DNA from: Cyanoderma ruficeps
Taxonomy: Eukaryota; Chordata; Aves; Passeriformes; Timaliidae
Assembly (NCBI GenBank): GCA_008694505.1
Contig: VZDJ01000623.1
Coordinates: 5,018,442 to 5,082,441 of the forward strand
Direction: 5' to 3'
DNA length: 64,000 nucleotides
Made by a program: the position numbers and the translations under genes. The notes below the pieces were generated by a model. That model saw only the letters and a program-made list of their open reading frames with translations. It did not search any database and was not told where the DNA came from. How positions within the stretch are numbered: the stretch's first letter is position 1; every line of letters begins with the position of its first letter. Shown piece after piece: positions 11,711 through 24,910 of the stretch.

Positions 11711-14700
11711 CTCGTGGTTAACAACTTTTCTTTCTCTTGAAGTCTAAGCTGAGCCTCCCAAGCTGTAATTTCTGTTGTTTGCCCCTTGATTTGCTCTCTG
11801 CTGCTACCAAGATGTGTTTGTCTCCACTGTCAGTTCAACTCCTGTTCACCTCCCATTGTTTCTGTTACTGGGTCTCCCACTTTGGCTCTCTCCACTGCAG
11901 ATTTTGGTACTATAACAGCACATTTGAATAAGAAAACTCTGTCCCATCAAATTATACAGTTCTACAAATGCTGTAATATATTTCTAAAGATTCTATTTCT
12001 ATAACATATATGCAGGTACATAGATACATAAAGCTAATATATATTTGTGTAAAATGTCTTTCTTACAGTATTGACAGCAATTGAAATTTTAGTCTGGAGT
12101 GGTCATTTATCCTTGCTGTTGATGATGTCAAATGTATAACTTTCGGTTCTTTTCCTTCTTTTGTTGTTTTTTTTTAAAATATATATTAGAACTGGAAACC
12201 ATACACAAACATAAACATGTGCATAGAAACACACAGATGCTCATTCCATATGCAGTCCAGACATGCCAGGCCTTGAAATATTTTATTCAGTAAATAATTT
12301 CAGCATGCGATCTGTATATTTTTCCCTCTCACAAGGTTGCTCCATGGCCTGAGCAAACTTTTGGCTTGACAGGCACCCATGAAAACATGTGTAACTATTT
12401 GTGATTACAGTGGGAATCATTTTCCTCTGGGCAAAGAGATTTTTGACTAGAGATGGACATCAGCCATGCAGATCAGATCCAAATAAGGATTTCAGAAGAT
12501 TGAAAGTTCCACTTACTGAATGTTGGATCCAGGATTTTAATTTAATGTATTACAAAGATAGGGACTGTTTATGAAATACATGTACTGATCCATCTGGATG
12601 TTATTTGCATCTGTGATTTAGTTAAGGGTCTCATTTACATTTTATATTTGAATTCAAGAAACTCTTTAAAACACTTAGCTAAGTACCACTGGGATGGAGA
12701 AATCGTTCCACCAGAATAGTGTAAAGAGGCAAAATGAAGCAAAATAATAAAATTATTAAAATAATTCAAGCCATTACAGAAAAGTTTTATAAAAATCAGA
12801 AAAAAACTTGCTCAGAACAAAAGCCACTCATAAGATGTGATGCAGTACATATTTTCTAGGTATGGTGAAAGAGTTTTGAAATCTTTGACTAGTAAAACAT
12901 GCATTTGTTTCTAGAAATAAGCCTTATCCTTTCCTCCAAGTTTTTCTGTGGATGAATGAAAAATTTAATCAATCCAACTTTTTGGTTACTCATGAGCAGA
13001 GTAGTGATCTTTTTTGTTGTTGTTTTTCTGCACAAAACCAGACATTATTGTGTGCTACAAACCACATTTTTGTCTGGAGTCCAAGGGCTATTTTATTTAA
13101 TGCTGAAGCAGAGACTAATATATAGGGGGGATACTTTAACATATATAAAGATTTTTTTCCATTAGAGAGGAGGAAGATGATGCCTAAATTTGCAACAGCA
13201 GAGCTTACCTATCTTAATCACCAGAAAGAGTAATATTTTTATCTTCATTGTACAAGGGGAGTATCTAATGTCAAGAAAAACAATCAATTCTAATTATAGT
13301 ACAAAACTTGTCCTGAGATTAAGTATACCTGTATCTGCTATGCCATGTGGTGATATTTTTAGCATTGTTCTTTAACCTTGGTTATTCTCAGATACTGTCA
13401 GTAAAAAGACCCCTCATTTATTATATAATTTACTGCTACAGTAAAAGGTATTAACTAATTTCTGGAGAAACTTAGCATATTAAAGGAAAATACTTTCAAT
13501 CTGGTGAACCATGCATCAAAAATGTCTCCAGCTTTCCAAGGAATGGCCTCAAGAATATGAAAATCACGTAGTATATCATGGCAGGGTCCAGTAATTGTGC
13601 AGTTTCGCCAGGAAAAAAAGCCAGCTTGTGGTTTGCAGCAGCAGTTGGATGTCTTACAAACCAGCTTAGTGTGACTCATCAGATCTCACCGAAACCCTAG
13701 GCTTAATTGTAGCTTACCATCACAGAAATATTTTTCAGTGTAAAACGTCTGTGTTCATCCACTTTGCACATTCTGTCCTCCTGCAATCCCATGGATGTCC
13801 CACCTGGCATTGGTAGCACATTTCAACTTGCAATGGGAGTTGTACGCTGACCTTTGCATTCTTTCTAAGATCAAAAATATCAGCTACATAGACAACTATC
13901 CCTACTTGCAACTATTGCATTTTATTTACAGCATAATTTTTAGAGTATAACAATATAATTCCATGAGTTTTCATAATATTAACAGTGAAACACGGAATAT
14001 ATAAAGATTTTAGTCTCTACAGTGGTAAAGACCACTATTTAAAAGGACTGAAGATTATACTTTATCCAGGATCATATGAGAAACACTGCATGAATTTAGA
14101 GCAAAATAGTGATTTTTTTTTAAAAAATCATGCAATCTTTATTGAAAAAATAACACACAAAAGTGAGAGTCCAAAGAACAAAGAAATACTATTTAGCACC
14201 ATGACAAGCAATAACAATTTGCAACTTTGGAAGAGATATACAGAACAGCAATTTTTTAAACAATTTTTGGTCGTAAAGTTATTTACACTCAGAAGAAAAC
14301 AAACAAACAAACAAACAGCAAATAAAATCTATTAACAAGAACTCTGTATGTTAATTGCCATGCTTTGTTTTATCTGCAATATTATATTGAGATAAATATA
14401 AAGAGATATAGTATTGAATTGGCATGTACATCAGCACAAAGTAAGAAACTAATTTCTCAGATTTATATTACATACAGGAAAAAATGTGCTGTTTTTCTGC
14501 ACTGGTTTTGTCCTCAAATTTTATCAGAATTGGTAATCCATAAAACTTCAAAAATTGGCACCTGGATATTTTTGAAGGTGAAGAAAATAAGTTTATAAAA
14601 CTGGAAACATAGCATGCTTCATCAAAATCCATGAAATAGGCAGAGACCTGTAAATAAGAACAAGATATTTCATTTGTGTGTCCATAAGATTAGTATCATA

Positions 14701-15289
14701 TAATGAAAATAAATCCAATGGAACTGTATTGACAAAAAATACAGACATGAATGCATTGTTATATGGTCTTGTCAAGGATAATTTCAACAACTTGGCTTTT
14801 AAAAAATTATTTTGTTTCGTGAATATCAGCGAGTCCTTGAGTGACTCTCAATGGAGAAAGGAATTAACCACAGTATCTAAGTTCTCTTAAGCCCTCACCT
14901 CACTTCACTTAACACACATTGAACTTGCAATCTGATGTTGGCTTTTCTCTCATACCTCACTTGATACCAATTTCAATTTGTCTCATGCCTAAATGGATGG
15001 GTGCATGGCAGATTTCCTCTTGCATACCTTAGAAGTGTTTCAGTTCAATAGGTTTGTCTTTGTGTATTGTATCACAGAGCACTGAAATTGTCAAAATTTG
15101 CATGACATTTACTCCTGTTAGCTTCAATGCAATGAACAAACACAGCTGGGAAATACAATTATGTAAAATACAGGGGAAAACTTCAGACAAAATCAGTGGC
15201 TTAATGCTTTCTTTTTCCATTACAAACCACACCCTGCAGGTTAAAATCATTAGAGCTCAGAATGTGCAGAAAGCATGTTGCACCATTTG
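11711..15289. other. AT-rich non-coding DNA
   Basis: No gene is recognised. Contents include an (AAAC)n run at 14296-14317 and an A/T palindrome at 14111-14129. The open frames of 60-116 codons here are lysine-, phenylalanine- and isoleucine-rich, as expected of chance frames in AT-rich DNA. Confidence 0.6.
14296..14317. repeat. (AAAC)n microsatellite
   Basis: Five AAAC units in a row. Confidence 0.9.
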
Positions 15290-16031
15290 GGGAAGTGCCT
15301 GATTTGCTGTAGGGTCAGAAGGCTCTGAAGAGGGATCTGGACAGGCTGGAACAATGGGCTGAAGGCATTTGGTGACATTGAACAAGACCAAGTGGCTGGT
15401 CCTGCTCTTGGGTCCCAACAACCCCTTGCAGCACCACAGCCTAGGATAAGAGTGGCTGGAAAGCTTCTCACTAGAAAAGGACCTGGGGGTGAAGATCAAC
15501 AGTGGCTGAACATGAACCAGGTGTGCCCAGGTGGCCAAGAAGCTCAATGGCATCCTGGCCTGTGTCAGCAGTAGCGTGGCCAGCAGGACCAAGGCAGTGA
15601 TTTTGCCCTTGTACACAGCACAGGTGAGGCCTCACATCAAAAACTGTGCTCAGTTTTGGGCCCCTCATGACAAGAAAGACATTGAGTGCTGGATAGAGTC
15701 CAGAGAAGTGCAACAGAGTTGGGGAAGGGTCTGGAGTACAAGTCTGATGAGGAGCAGCTGAGGGAGCTGGGAGTGTTTAGCCTGGAGAAAAGGAGGCTCT
15801 GGAGGGACCTTATTGATATTTACAACTACCTCAAAGGAGGGTGCAGCAAGGTGGGAGTCAATGTCTTCTCCCAAATAACAAGACAGAATGAGAAGAAATT
15901 GTCAAGCTACACCAGGCGAGGCCTAAATTGTGAATTTGGAAAAAAAATATGAAAAGGGTTGACAAGCATTGGGACATGCTGCCCGTGGAAGTGGTAGAGT
16001 CACCATCACTGGATATATTTAAAAAACAATT
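15290..16031 (+). mobile_element. CR1 LINE, ORF2 C-terminal part (outer element, left segment)
   Basis: This is a 5'-truncated chicken-repeat-1 retrotransposon in sense orientation. The coding part corresponds to the C-terminal end of ORF2 (reverse transcriptase protein), which copies its own RNA at genomic nicks. Diagnostic stretches are [15 protein letters not shown] and [15 protein letters not shown] (frame open from 15531), then [17 protein letters not shown] and [12 protein letters not shown] (frame open from 15686). The two frames differ: near 15680-15690 GAGTGCTGG replaces the family's GAGGTGCTGG, a one-base deletion. The endonuclease and RT catalytic regions are missing, so the copy is dead. 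The element resumes at 16196 after an apparent insertion. Confidence 0.95.
15310..16030 (+). pseudogene. broken CR1 ORF2 (reverse transcriptase C-terminus)
   Basis: This is the decayed coding part of the CR1 copy above. It corresponds to the region after the polymerase fingers and palm, so the YxDD catalytic motif is not included. A one-base deletion around 15685 shifts the frame. Downstream, the frame reaches a stop at 15951, in the region where intact copies read through the FFTERVVKHW motif. No function is expected. Confidence 0.85.
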
Positions 16032-16195
16032 GCCCAGAAAATTGTGGATGCCCCAACTCTTCAAGTGTTCAAGATGAGTTTGGATGGTGCTTTGAGAAAC
16101 CTGGTCTAATAAAAGGCGTCTCTGCTCATGGCAGGGGGATGGAAACTACGTGATCTTTTCCAACCCAAGCCATTGTATGATCCCATGATTCTATG
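16032..16195 (+). mobile_element. second CR1 3' tail nested in the first
   Basis: The segment begins with the CCCAGAAAATTGTGGATGCC block and continues through AAGTGTTCAAGATGAG, AACCTGGTCTAATAAAAGG and CATGGCAGGGGGATGGAA. It ends with TTCCAACCCAAGCCATTGTATG and GATTCTATG. That is the 3' UTR and terminal octamer of a CR1 subfamily different from the one that surrounds it. It has its own ending, after which the outer tail resumes, so it reads as an insertion, or a template-switch product, within the outer element. Same orientation. Boundaries are good to about 10 bases. Confidence 0.75.
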
Positions 16196-16306
16196 TGATG
16201 CTAAGGGTTATGGTTCAGTGATGTGCTTGGCAGTGTCAAATTTGTGGTTGCCCTCAATGATCTGAAAGGTCTTTTCTGACCAAAATGATTCTATGACTCT
16301 ATGATT
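16196..16306 (+). mobile_element. CR1 LINE 3' tail (outer element, right segment)
   Basis: The sequence GGGTTATGGTTCAGTG, then TGCTTGGCAGTGT, then CAATGATCTGAAAGGTC and a final GATTCTATGACTCTATG is the standard CR1 3' UTR that follows the 'GGATATATTTAAAAAACA' segment ending near 16030. It completes the outer element and carries its own terminal octamer array. Confidence 0.85.
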
Positions 16307-18659
16307 ATTACTTAATTGAATTTCCACCAGCGATAATGTCAAGATGAAAAGAAACATGGGGAAAAGTAAGTTAGAGAAGTCAGAGATTAAATCATCTCCT
16401 CCCTACAGGCCTTTTTTGAAGAGAGTAAAGTCAGAAAAGGAGCAACTAAAGGAAAATTTTGCTAGTAATGTTTTCTCCAATAGGGGATGGAGATGGACTG
16501 AGCATCTACATCTGTTCATTTGTTACAGAAATTTCATTAGAAGATATGGACTTCTATTTAAGTCTAAGCTGAAGACTGAATGATTCATGATATGGGGTTG
16601 AATTGTGGTTTCCATGGGTCTGTGGCATGAAGAGTAGGAAAGGTTGCTCTGGGCTGAGAATTGAAGCATTCTTTTTATGCAGTGTCAGCACAATAGCAGG
16701 AAATAGACATCTGATGATCATTATTTTATTGAAGGAAATTTTACTAAGAAAGCAAATTATTCTATATGGTGCAATGCATCCAGCAACGTTCTTCCTTAGA
16801 ACAGGTAGAATGGAGCCTGGGGAAGGATTTGTTTTAGTATGACAGACGGTCCAAGGCATCAAAAGCTTGAAGCAAAGCTCTGTAATCATTTTTGAAGGAA
16901 GTTAGAGTGTGTTCCTTCCACCAAGTGGCTGTGATAGATCTCGGGATGTGCAGCTGAGAGCAGGATGCCTAGTCTCAGCTTGTGGAGCTGGAAGAGAACT
17001 TCTGCAGTGACACAAGGGGGACCTTGGAGAAACTGAGCGTGAGCATACATTTTAGGAATGACTGAGTGGGAATAGAGTGTTTAACCACACCCACCCTTTG
17101 TATTTTAAGTCATCAATCTGAAAACACCCAACAAAAACAAAGCATGGGCCATGACATTCAAATAGTTCAGTAAAGATTTAGCTTTTCTAAGTTTCATTTC
17201 AAGCTGACAGACCAAGAAATTCCTACTGGCTTGTGTGTTATAGCAATAAAACCACTACTCATGCAACAGGCAGAGGTTTGGTAGTGAGGCTTGCTTCTTG
17301 CATCATATTTCAAATGCAATTTTTCCAAGCAAAACCAAGTTCCCTGTATGGCAGTTGGCCGCATTAAGCAACAATAGCCCAGCACCAGTATTATAAAGGT
17401 ATCTGGGTACCCACAGAGCTGCTGTAATGGCTCTGGGCTTGACCATTTGCTGCAGGGTTTGGTGCTCTCATTCTGACACCCCATGACTCAAATCACCTCA
17501 AGTAAACTGAGATAGTTTCATGGAGCTCTGGGAAGACGAAATGCCTGACCTTCATTTCCAGGTTGCTGGTGCTGATTTCATCAGCTCTCTGTGCCACACA
17601 GGGAACTCCACTCTGACTACCCTCAGACCCAATCCACAGGTGACTGTCAAGGCAGGACTCTGTTTACTGCAGGGCAAGGTGCACGGAGATGTTTTTCCTT
17701 GTTGGAGTGAGAGAGAGAGAGATTACTCTGTGTTTAGCTGTGCTGCTCTCAGCATGGGCAGAGAGGGAAGGACAGAGCATGAGATTATCTAAAACAGGGC
17801 TGCCCTCAGATATGTGTTGATTGCCAGGGCATGTCAGTAAGGATTAAGCACTGTTAGCATGGCAGTTTGCACAGCTGCTTAAACTAAGTGTCATCTCATC
17901 TGTGGCTTCTGGGGAAGATGTAGAGAACTCCAGCAGGGAAAATAAATGTCTGTGGCATTCAGTGAGGAAGTGTTACTCTTGATTAAACTCTCCTGACCTG
18001 AGCGGAACTTTGATTTCAGCCTTGATCAACTTAGCTCTGATATTTTGCTTAGCAGACTGAGAAGATGATTTCTTTAGGATTCTTCTTTTGGGAGACTTCA
18101 CCCCCAGCTGAGATGAAATTAGTTTTTGAAATATATCTTTAAAAATCTGAAGTAGCATAGATTGCCCAGCTTCCTTCCAATGGCAAGGCTTGCAATAAAA
18201 TATTTCTTTGAGCACAGCTCCTATTTCCAGACCATTTTCAGCGACCTGATAGACCCATAAGTCATTTATCTAGGCAAGTGTATTCATTGGCACAAAGGCC
18301 AGAAAAATAGATTTTATATACTCTGCATCATCAGTTAGTCTTACGCTGTAGTTAATTTTAATATTCAAATTCTACTGAACAGAGAAAGAAGGTGATTAGG
18401 TAGTAGAATGAGATGCAGTAGATATACCGGTTCTTCTTGTATTTCAACCAATAAGAGGTTTCAGTAGGGATAAGTGAAATAACTCAAGCACCTGTTTACT
18501 TTCTGATTCCTTCAGATAGCAAAATGCATCCACATATTAGTGGTTAAGGTACCAGAGACCTTGGTATTCAAACAACATCAACATAAGGAAAAAATAGGCC
18601 AAGAACTAGGCAGTGTAGTTTGCTTCCTAATTTTTATTTTATCTCTTTTTCTTTGACTA
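16307..18659. other. non-coding DNA, nothing recognised
   Basis: No gene is recognised. A GA microsatellite lies at 17709-17722. GC content is a little higher around 16900-17950 than in the flanks, without any recognisable coding or repeat match. Confidence 0.55.
17709..17722. repeat. (GA)n microsatellite
   Basis: Seven GA units. Confidence 0.85.
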
Positions 18660-18863
18660 CTACATAGCTACACCCAGAGAAGTAGTAATTATATCCAGAA
18701 CCCAAAGAGGTCCATCATAACATGAAAATGTTGTGACATCATAATCCTTGGTTAGGGAAATTATAACGATGGCAGAGGTTAAAGCCACAGTGTAGGACAG
18801 GCAGAGAAAGAGAAGAGCCTCAGAGGAGGGTTTCTTGCTCAAAAAAGCACAAAACTCTCCCAT
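18660..18863 (-). other. unexplained hydrophobic open frame, minus strand
   Basis: A 67-codon frame whose middle (ALLFLCLSYTVALTSAIVI) would form one membrane helix, followed by SLTKDYDVTTFSCYDGPLW. Its composition is more protein-like than most frames nearby, but there is no strong splice acceptor at its start, no donor, and no family that I recognise. It could be a remnant of a membrane-protein pseudogene or a chance frame. The exact GTAAGT at 18886 lies on the opposite strand and does not support it. Confidence 0.12.
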
Positions 18864-20686
18864 TTCGAAGGAGAATTGTCACAAGGTAAGTCACCTTACT
18901 TTTAAAATGCTTTTTTGCAAATGTTTTTCAATTGGTTTAAAACTATTCATGCGTGAGGTAGAGGAGAGGAAATAATGAGAAACAAATTCAGTGGGAAAAC
19001 CAGGGTTGATTGCGTGACAAGGCAGTGAAGTAAATTTATGAACTGATTTGATCATGGATATTAGCACCTCCTTTCCTTCCAGTGTGAGTCAGAATGAACA
19101 TAAACATCACAGCTATATGGAAAAAATGTATCACTGTGGGAGGGAGGGGAGCAAAGCACAATTAAAAGAACCCTTACTTTTTTGCAAGTTTTTTTATTTG
19201 ATTTTTTTTTAAATATTTACTAAGAAAAACCATAAACTGCTGAAATAGCTTTCCCATTTCTCTCCTGACTGGGAGAAGACAATAAGAGAACTAAACAGCT
19301 TGTGACACACCGATAAATTTCAAAGATAAATTCTCCTAAGACAGTAGTGTTATTTTTTCTATAGATATATCAATGAGCCAGGATCTTCTATGCTGTGAAT
19401 TGTATTATAACAGGACAGAAGTACTTTGTATCATATTTTATTATCTTTTCAAACGTTCTTGGATTGATAGAGAAAATGCCCTTCTTTAGCAAATGTGATA
19501 CACTCTAACATATTTACAAGCAAATTCACATCTGTCTTTTTGTCCTTTTCTGTGGGAAGAGAAAAGGACATAACACCTTTATGATGGTGTCAGTAATACA
19601 AAGCTCTTGTCATGAGATTATCTAAGAGAACCACATCACCTATGTCACCTCCAGAAATAACAGACTGTGCTGAGTTCGAAGGTTGCTGTTTCAATGATGA
19701 ATTAGTTCCCTTTGCTTTTCATTTTTAAAAAACTAAACTTAATTTGGTAAATTTCAAACACTGATGGAAATAGATCATTTCACTATGAGTTCCTCAGACA
19801 AAGATTTCAATTGTCTCAGCCATGTGCTTGTTCCTTTGTGCAATATAACAGCCTTGTTTCTGTGAGTTCATTGGAACTGACAAATAACGAAGGGAGCTTG
19901 AATTCCAAAGCACAGTCAAAATTTGCTTTATACCCATGACTAATGAAAAATCTGAACTCTATCTAATAGAAATATTGAGGAACCTCATGTTGATTTTTTC
20001 TTGATGCCACCTATGACTGTCTGTAATAGCTGAGGTCAGATGACTATCCCTGATGTGTATGCTCTCTTCACAGAATTTTCTTTGGTAAGGAAATATACTG
20101 AAGAAGAGTCCCACTTCTGGTTCAGGCTGGCCTAGTGCAATGAAATTAAAAACATTGTACACATCCTGATATTTAATAGTCCTCAAGGCTGCAGGAATTC
20201 AACAGGGCTTAATTATTAAATTGGTATATATCCAGACACTTTCATCTATACATATATTCTAAAATGGTTTTGATCAAATAATTTTTAAAATGTAGAATGT
20301 GGACATGTGGGTAGCAGAATATGCAATGAAAAATTTTTATCATTATCTTAGCCCATATGAGGATTTCCCCCAAAATATGTTCTTAGAAAGAGAACAAGCA
20401 GACCCAGCTATGATTAGATTTTCTTCATAAGAGCAGAAAATTGCATGATGTAAATATTGTTTTTATTGTGCAGATGTGCTGTAACAAAGAAAAATGCATT
20501 CAATATTACATTTTCTTTACTAAAAATGAAAAAAGTTACAATAAAAAAGAGTAATCCTTAGCCTGTGTTATATAAACTTAAAGAAATGGTAATCAACCTT
20601 GATGCGTGACTAAGGCACACATCTGTCTGTATGATTTATGGCAGAACAAAACCAGAGAATAAACTGTTCTTTTTTTAAAAAAAAAT

Positions 20687-20709
20687 ATATCCTCCATGTA
20701 AGAGGATAT
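20687..20709. repeat. hairpin, 8-bp stem
   Basis: ATATCCTC and GAGGATAT are perfect reverse complements separated by seven bases. The stem is too short for a microRNA precursor. Confidence 0.6.
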
Positions 20710-21017
20710 TCTCTACAATGAAGCATAGATTTTTTTTCCCGATATTTTCTTTTTCACTAAGCTAAGAGTTGTTATTATACATCTATGAGATGTAGTTTCT
20801 TAGCAGTTATTGTAGAAATCCTTTCCAATCTCTTCTGTATAGAAGCTCAGAGTTGTTCGTGAACAGAGAAATTATTCAACCTGTTTTATTACAAAAGAAG
20901 GAAAAAGCTTCTTCCTAAGAAACATAATTATAATTCTGAATTAAGTATCAAGGAAATTAAGGGGGTTTTATTTCTATTAGAAAGATTAGTGTATGGAAAG
21001 CAGGCAAGATATTTTTG

Positions 21018-21033
21018 TTATTATTATTATTAT
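21018..21033. repeat. (TTA)n microsatellite
   Basis: About five TTA units. Confidence 0.85.
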
Positions 21034-23868
21034 ATATTTTTAATGCTCCTTAGTTTGAATAGGAGATTTCAAAGGGCTAAAAAGAGTTGCAGCTTCATTT
21101 TATTTGCTAAAATCTCCAATAAAATTATCAGCCATAGTAAAGAAAGCATGGACATGATCAGTACTGGAATTTAATGGAGACCACCGAACTAAAACAGTGT
21201 AAGCTGCTGAACTATCACAAGGAGATTATTATTTTTTTTAATTTATATACACTGTGTTTAAAGAAGCAAGGCTTTTTAAGTTTTTTGGCCAGTGGATTTG
21301 ATTATAAATACAGTATTGCTTGAGTTAGAACAGAAGGGCTCAAGACACTGACATTGAATCCAATGACAAGATTTCCACTATATTCAAGAGTAAATTAAAT
21401 TAATAAGTAATTTAATGTTTTCCAATGGCCTGAAGTCCTATTATCAACTTAATTTTAGATCAAGGTCACTAATGTGGGTTGGAACTTCTTTTACTGACAC
21501 CCATTGCCACACCTGCAGTGCAGGAAATAACATGGCATGACAGCAAAATATTCCACTGAATTTAAAAAATTCAAATTCAATCAGTGAAGAACTTAAAATC
21601 TTTTCCCCAGTGTTGCTCTCTGTTTACAGTTGTAAATAATCACTTTCAAAGGTACATCTCACCAAGTCAATTTATGCTATGGGTGCTGGCTGGACCCGAC
21701 AAACTGGCTGGCAGGGAGAATGATGCAAGAGACTCCCTTGCAAAACTCCTGGATCCCTGCCTCAGGGAGGAAGCAAAGTGTGTTTATGCATTTTTCACAT
21801 TTAATGGCCTTTTCAGAAGGAAATTGCGTGTCCTGTGACATCTATCAGCAGGAAAGGTGACGTAATAAAGAAAGGAAAGGTCTTGCATTAGTGAGAACAG
21901 AGTGGTCAATTAGTAATTCTGTAGTCATGACAAAGTTATGTGATGATGTTTATGGAATACTGGATTTAGATGGGCCTGGAGGAAGCTTAGAAAGAGTGGG
22001 AGGCCTTGGAGATGGATTCAGGCCCTGCCTCTGCTTTAAGTTAAATACCTCATAGCATTAGGTTATGTTGATCTACAACTGTATCCGCTTCTGCATCTCT
22101 TTCATTCATCCTGCAACATTTAACACAGAGAGATCAGAAATGTCTTATGCAATTTTGCATATGGAAGAAATGCAATTGCTCTGCTTAATGGAATTTTATT
22201 TGGAAGGCATAAACTAAAAGAGATCAAAAGATAATATTTATCACAATAAATGATTTGTCTATATAACACCAAAAAAATTATGTTAGAAGACCTAAACAAA
22301 CACAGTAGTTTAGAAACTATCTATCATTTTAAAATCTGTAACATGCCATTGGAGAAGGTTTTACTTTTTTGTTTATCTCCAAATTCTATTATTTGCCACT
22401 GTACTGAAATGACATGAAATTTATACCAGAATGACAGGACTGTATTATTGATGACTGTATTTCCTTCCCAAATACCAGAAAATGTTATTATAACTATATC
22501 TTAAAAAGAGGATAAATGTATGTATATCTGCATAGTAGAGATGTAGTAGGAGAGAGTAATGCAGGGTTTACAGGTAGCAGAGGCAAAGATTTTAAAAATA
22601 TGAATTAGACACAGAATGCCAGATTCTGCAAAGTCTAAATTGCTCGATTGTAAGACAGGGCTACTGCCAGTGCCAAAATATCAAGTAGAGTGGAGACCTC
22701 TGCCCAAGAATATTCCAAAACCTATTACAGTCAATTTAGACTCTCTGCTGATGAAAGAAATGTTCAGTTGTGCCTCATCTCCATAGAAATCTCGCTTGAG
22801 TGAGTTTAGGGAATGGAACTCATAGAATCATCTCATTCACTTTGAGTCAGATTTGGGAAATGCACAGCATTGCTGCACACCAAACTAAAGAAGGGAGAAT
22901 ATAGTTCCTCATGGACTCAAACAAGGCATCTTGCTCCTGTGCCTGTGAGACCCAAAGGTAGCCATTAGATTATTTTTATTTTCTCTTTTTTCTTCTTTTT
23001 TTAATGCATCTAGAGCATAAAACAAGTTTTTATATTCTTAGAAGACCACCCATGGGGTTTCCTCTTTCACTTTTACAAAGCTGTTTTTCATTGGGAATAA
23101 TGTGTTTGCCCGTATATGTACCAAACAGGAAAAGCATTCATTAATAAGTTCAGTTCTGAAAATGCCGGTGTTCATATTCACCAATAAATTCTAAGGCAAG
23201 GAAGTGTTTCTACATCTCTTTCCCTGCTGGTGAGTTACCAAAATTTTAAGCACACACAGAACAGTATGCATAATATAGCTTCTGAGGATGTTTGTGTCAG
23301 CTGGAGACCACAAAACCTGACTAGCAGGAATTCTATGTACTTTCTCCAAACACAAACTGAGGCTTTGCCTTTCTGTGAGTATAATTTTGAAAAGCCATCA
23401 TTTTAGAAAAACACCTTTGCAGGTGACTTGTGGAGTAAAAATTATATATACACTAACATGTCATTTGTCCATTATTAGAATATTTGTATTCAAATGCTAT
23501 CGCTCATGGTGTAATTATTACGTCTGGCATAAAGTTTATATCTGCAGAAGACAATAATATGCTTTACATGACTTTCTATCTGCTTGCAGCTTATCTCAAG
23601 ACTTTGTGACAAACACTTCTAGCATTGGTTTAAAGCCAAACATCACCTCTTAGGGCTCCTTGCTTATGCAAATATTGATGTTTAGTGTCAATGAGGAATA
23701 TTTTTATGAAAATGTATTCATTCGCATCTTTAGTTTTGTGTACTTGATGAGATGCTGTGACAGGACACTTAAATCAGGCATAATTGTGATGTGAACCTGT
23801 CCAAACTTTTCTTAGAGCGAAGAAAAAACTCCAGACCTTCAAAGCTGCAATTGATTTTAAAAAGAAGG

Positions 23869-23884
23869 AAAAAAAAAAAAAAAA
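23869..23884. repeat. poly-A run (16 A)
   Basis: Uninterrupted A16 with no recognisable retroposed sequence to its left, so a processed pseudogene tail is not supported. Confidence 0.85.
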
Positions 23885-24910
23885 CCTTGGAGAAAGCTCA
23901 TAGATCTTAGGTGAAGACAATTAAAGTAAGCTGGTTTGAAATCTCCCTCTTGCCCAGTGTAGCTCTCAGATCAAGATCTTGTTCCCAGTCATCACTGGGA
24001 TTCCTGTTACCTGGGACAAAACTAATTTTCCACTTTTTCTCTATATTTGCTCTCTGCTTTTTTAAAAAGTCCATGCTACAAACTCAGTTTTCTTTCTCCA
24101 TCAACCCAGAGAACTTCTCTGAGCTTGTCCATAGGTATGGACTCCCTCATTTGCTCTCAAGAAACCATCTCTCCTTCCAGGGCCTCCTGTCTCATCTCAG
24201 GCTGAGTAGTTCAGACAATGTGAGCTCATGGAATTCTCTCTTAGCTATTACTAAGACCTTTCAATCACATGTTTTATATAGAATATAATAAGCATATAAT
24301 GAAAAAAAGTTCAAACAAGGAAGAGATGTTTCATCCAAATTTATTCATTTCAAATGTGTATAAGCCCACTAATAAAACAGCTACCAAAACTAACACTTCA
24401 TATGTGGAGTATTCCACAGATGAAACTAACCTAGTGAAGTCTATCTGAAATATCTGCTTAACTTAAAATTGCTGTATGTCTGCAAAAACTCATGGTTGAA
24501 CAATTTATTTCCAAATTGGACTTTCAATTGAGTAAAAGCTAATCACATCCACAAAAGATTCCAATCTGCTCTCTCTCTACTTTTTGTCTTGTAAGAAATA
24601 ATAAAGTGAGCACAATTTCCTATTAAATTTTTTGCTGGTTCAACAGGGTGGTCTACTCCTTTCAATGCTAGAGCAGTTGTTAGGCGAGCAGGGAGCTAGA
24701 ACTGGACTTGGCTGCTCGTATTTGATTATCAGAGCCAGCTGGAATGGGGTCAAACAGTGCCTATAAAGGACTGAGAAACCTCAGCTGTAAAAAACAGCAG
24801 GAGGTAGTCTGGCTCCTGTGATTGGCCCTGAAGTTGTGGGAGCACGCAAGGAAAAAGTAGTGAGGATCCTACAAAATTTTTAATAAAGATTAGTTTTTCT
24901 TTCTGCTTAC

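Larger units (their letters stand above)
18864..24910. other. AT-rich non-coding DNA
   Basis: No gene is recognised. The stretch contains a hairpin at 20687-20709, a (TTA)n run at 21018-21033, a pyrimidine-rich tract at 22971-23002 and a 16-A run at 23869-23884. A TCATAGAATCAT word near 22820 resembles a CR1 end but has no supporting flank. Confidence 0.6.

Noticed and set aside
14111..14129. Hairpin GATTTTTT/AAAAAATC as terminator or small RNA
   Set aside because: Low-complexity A/T palindrome in eukaryotic DNA; bacterial terminator logic does not apply.
15257..15616. 119-codon minus-strand frame
   Set aside because: It lies antisense to the CR1 ORF2 fragment and is explained by it.
18871..18885. 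15-base micro-exon before a perfect GTAAGT at 18886
   Set aside because: The acceptor tract is weak and the exon very short; a lone GTAAGT is expected by chance many times in 64 kb.
22815..22870. Possible CR1 tail (TCATAGAATCAT)
   Set aside because: Only one octamer-like word; the expected CR1 flank (GGTTGGAAGGG block) is missing.
23869..23884. Processed pseudogene tail
   Set aside because: No coding-like or 3' UTR-like sequence, poly(A) signal or target-site duplication precedes the A run.
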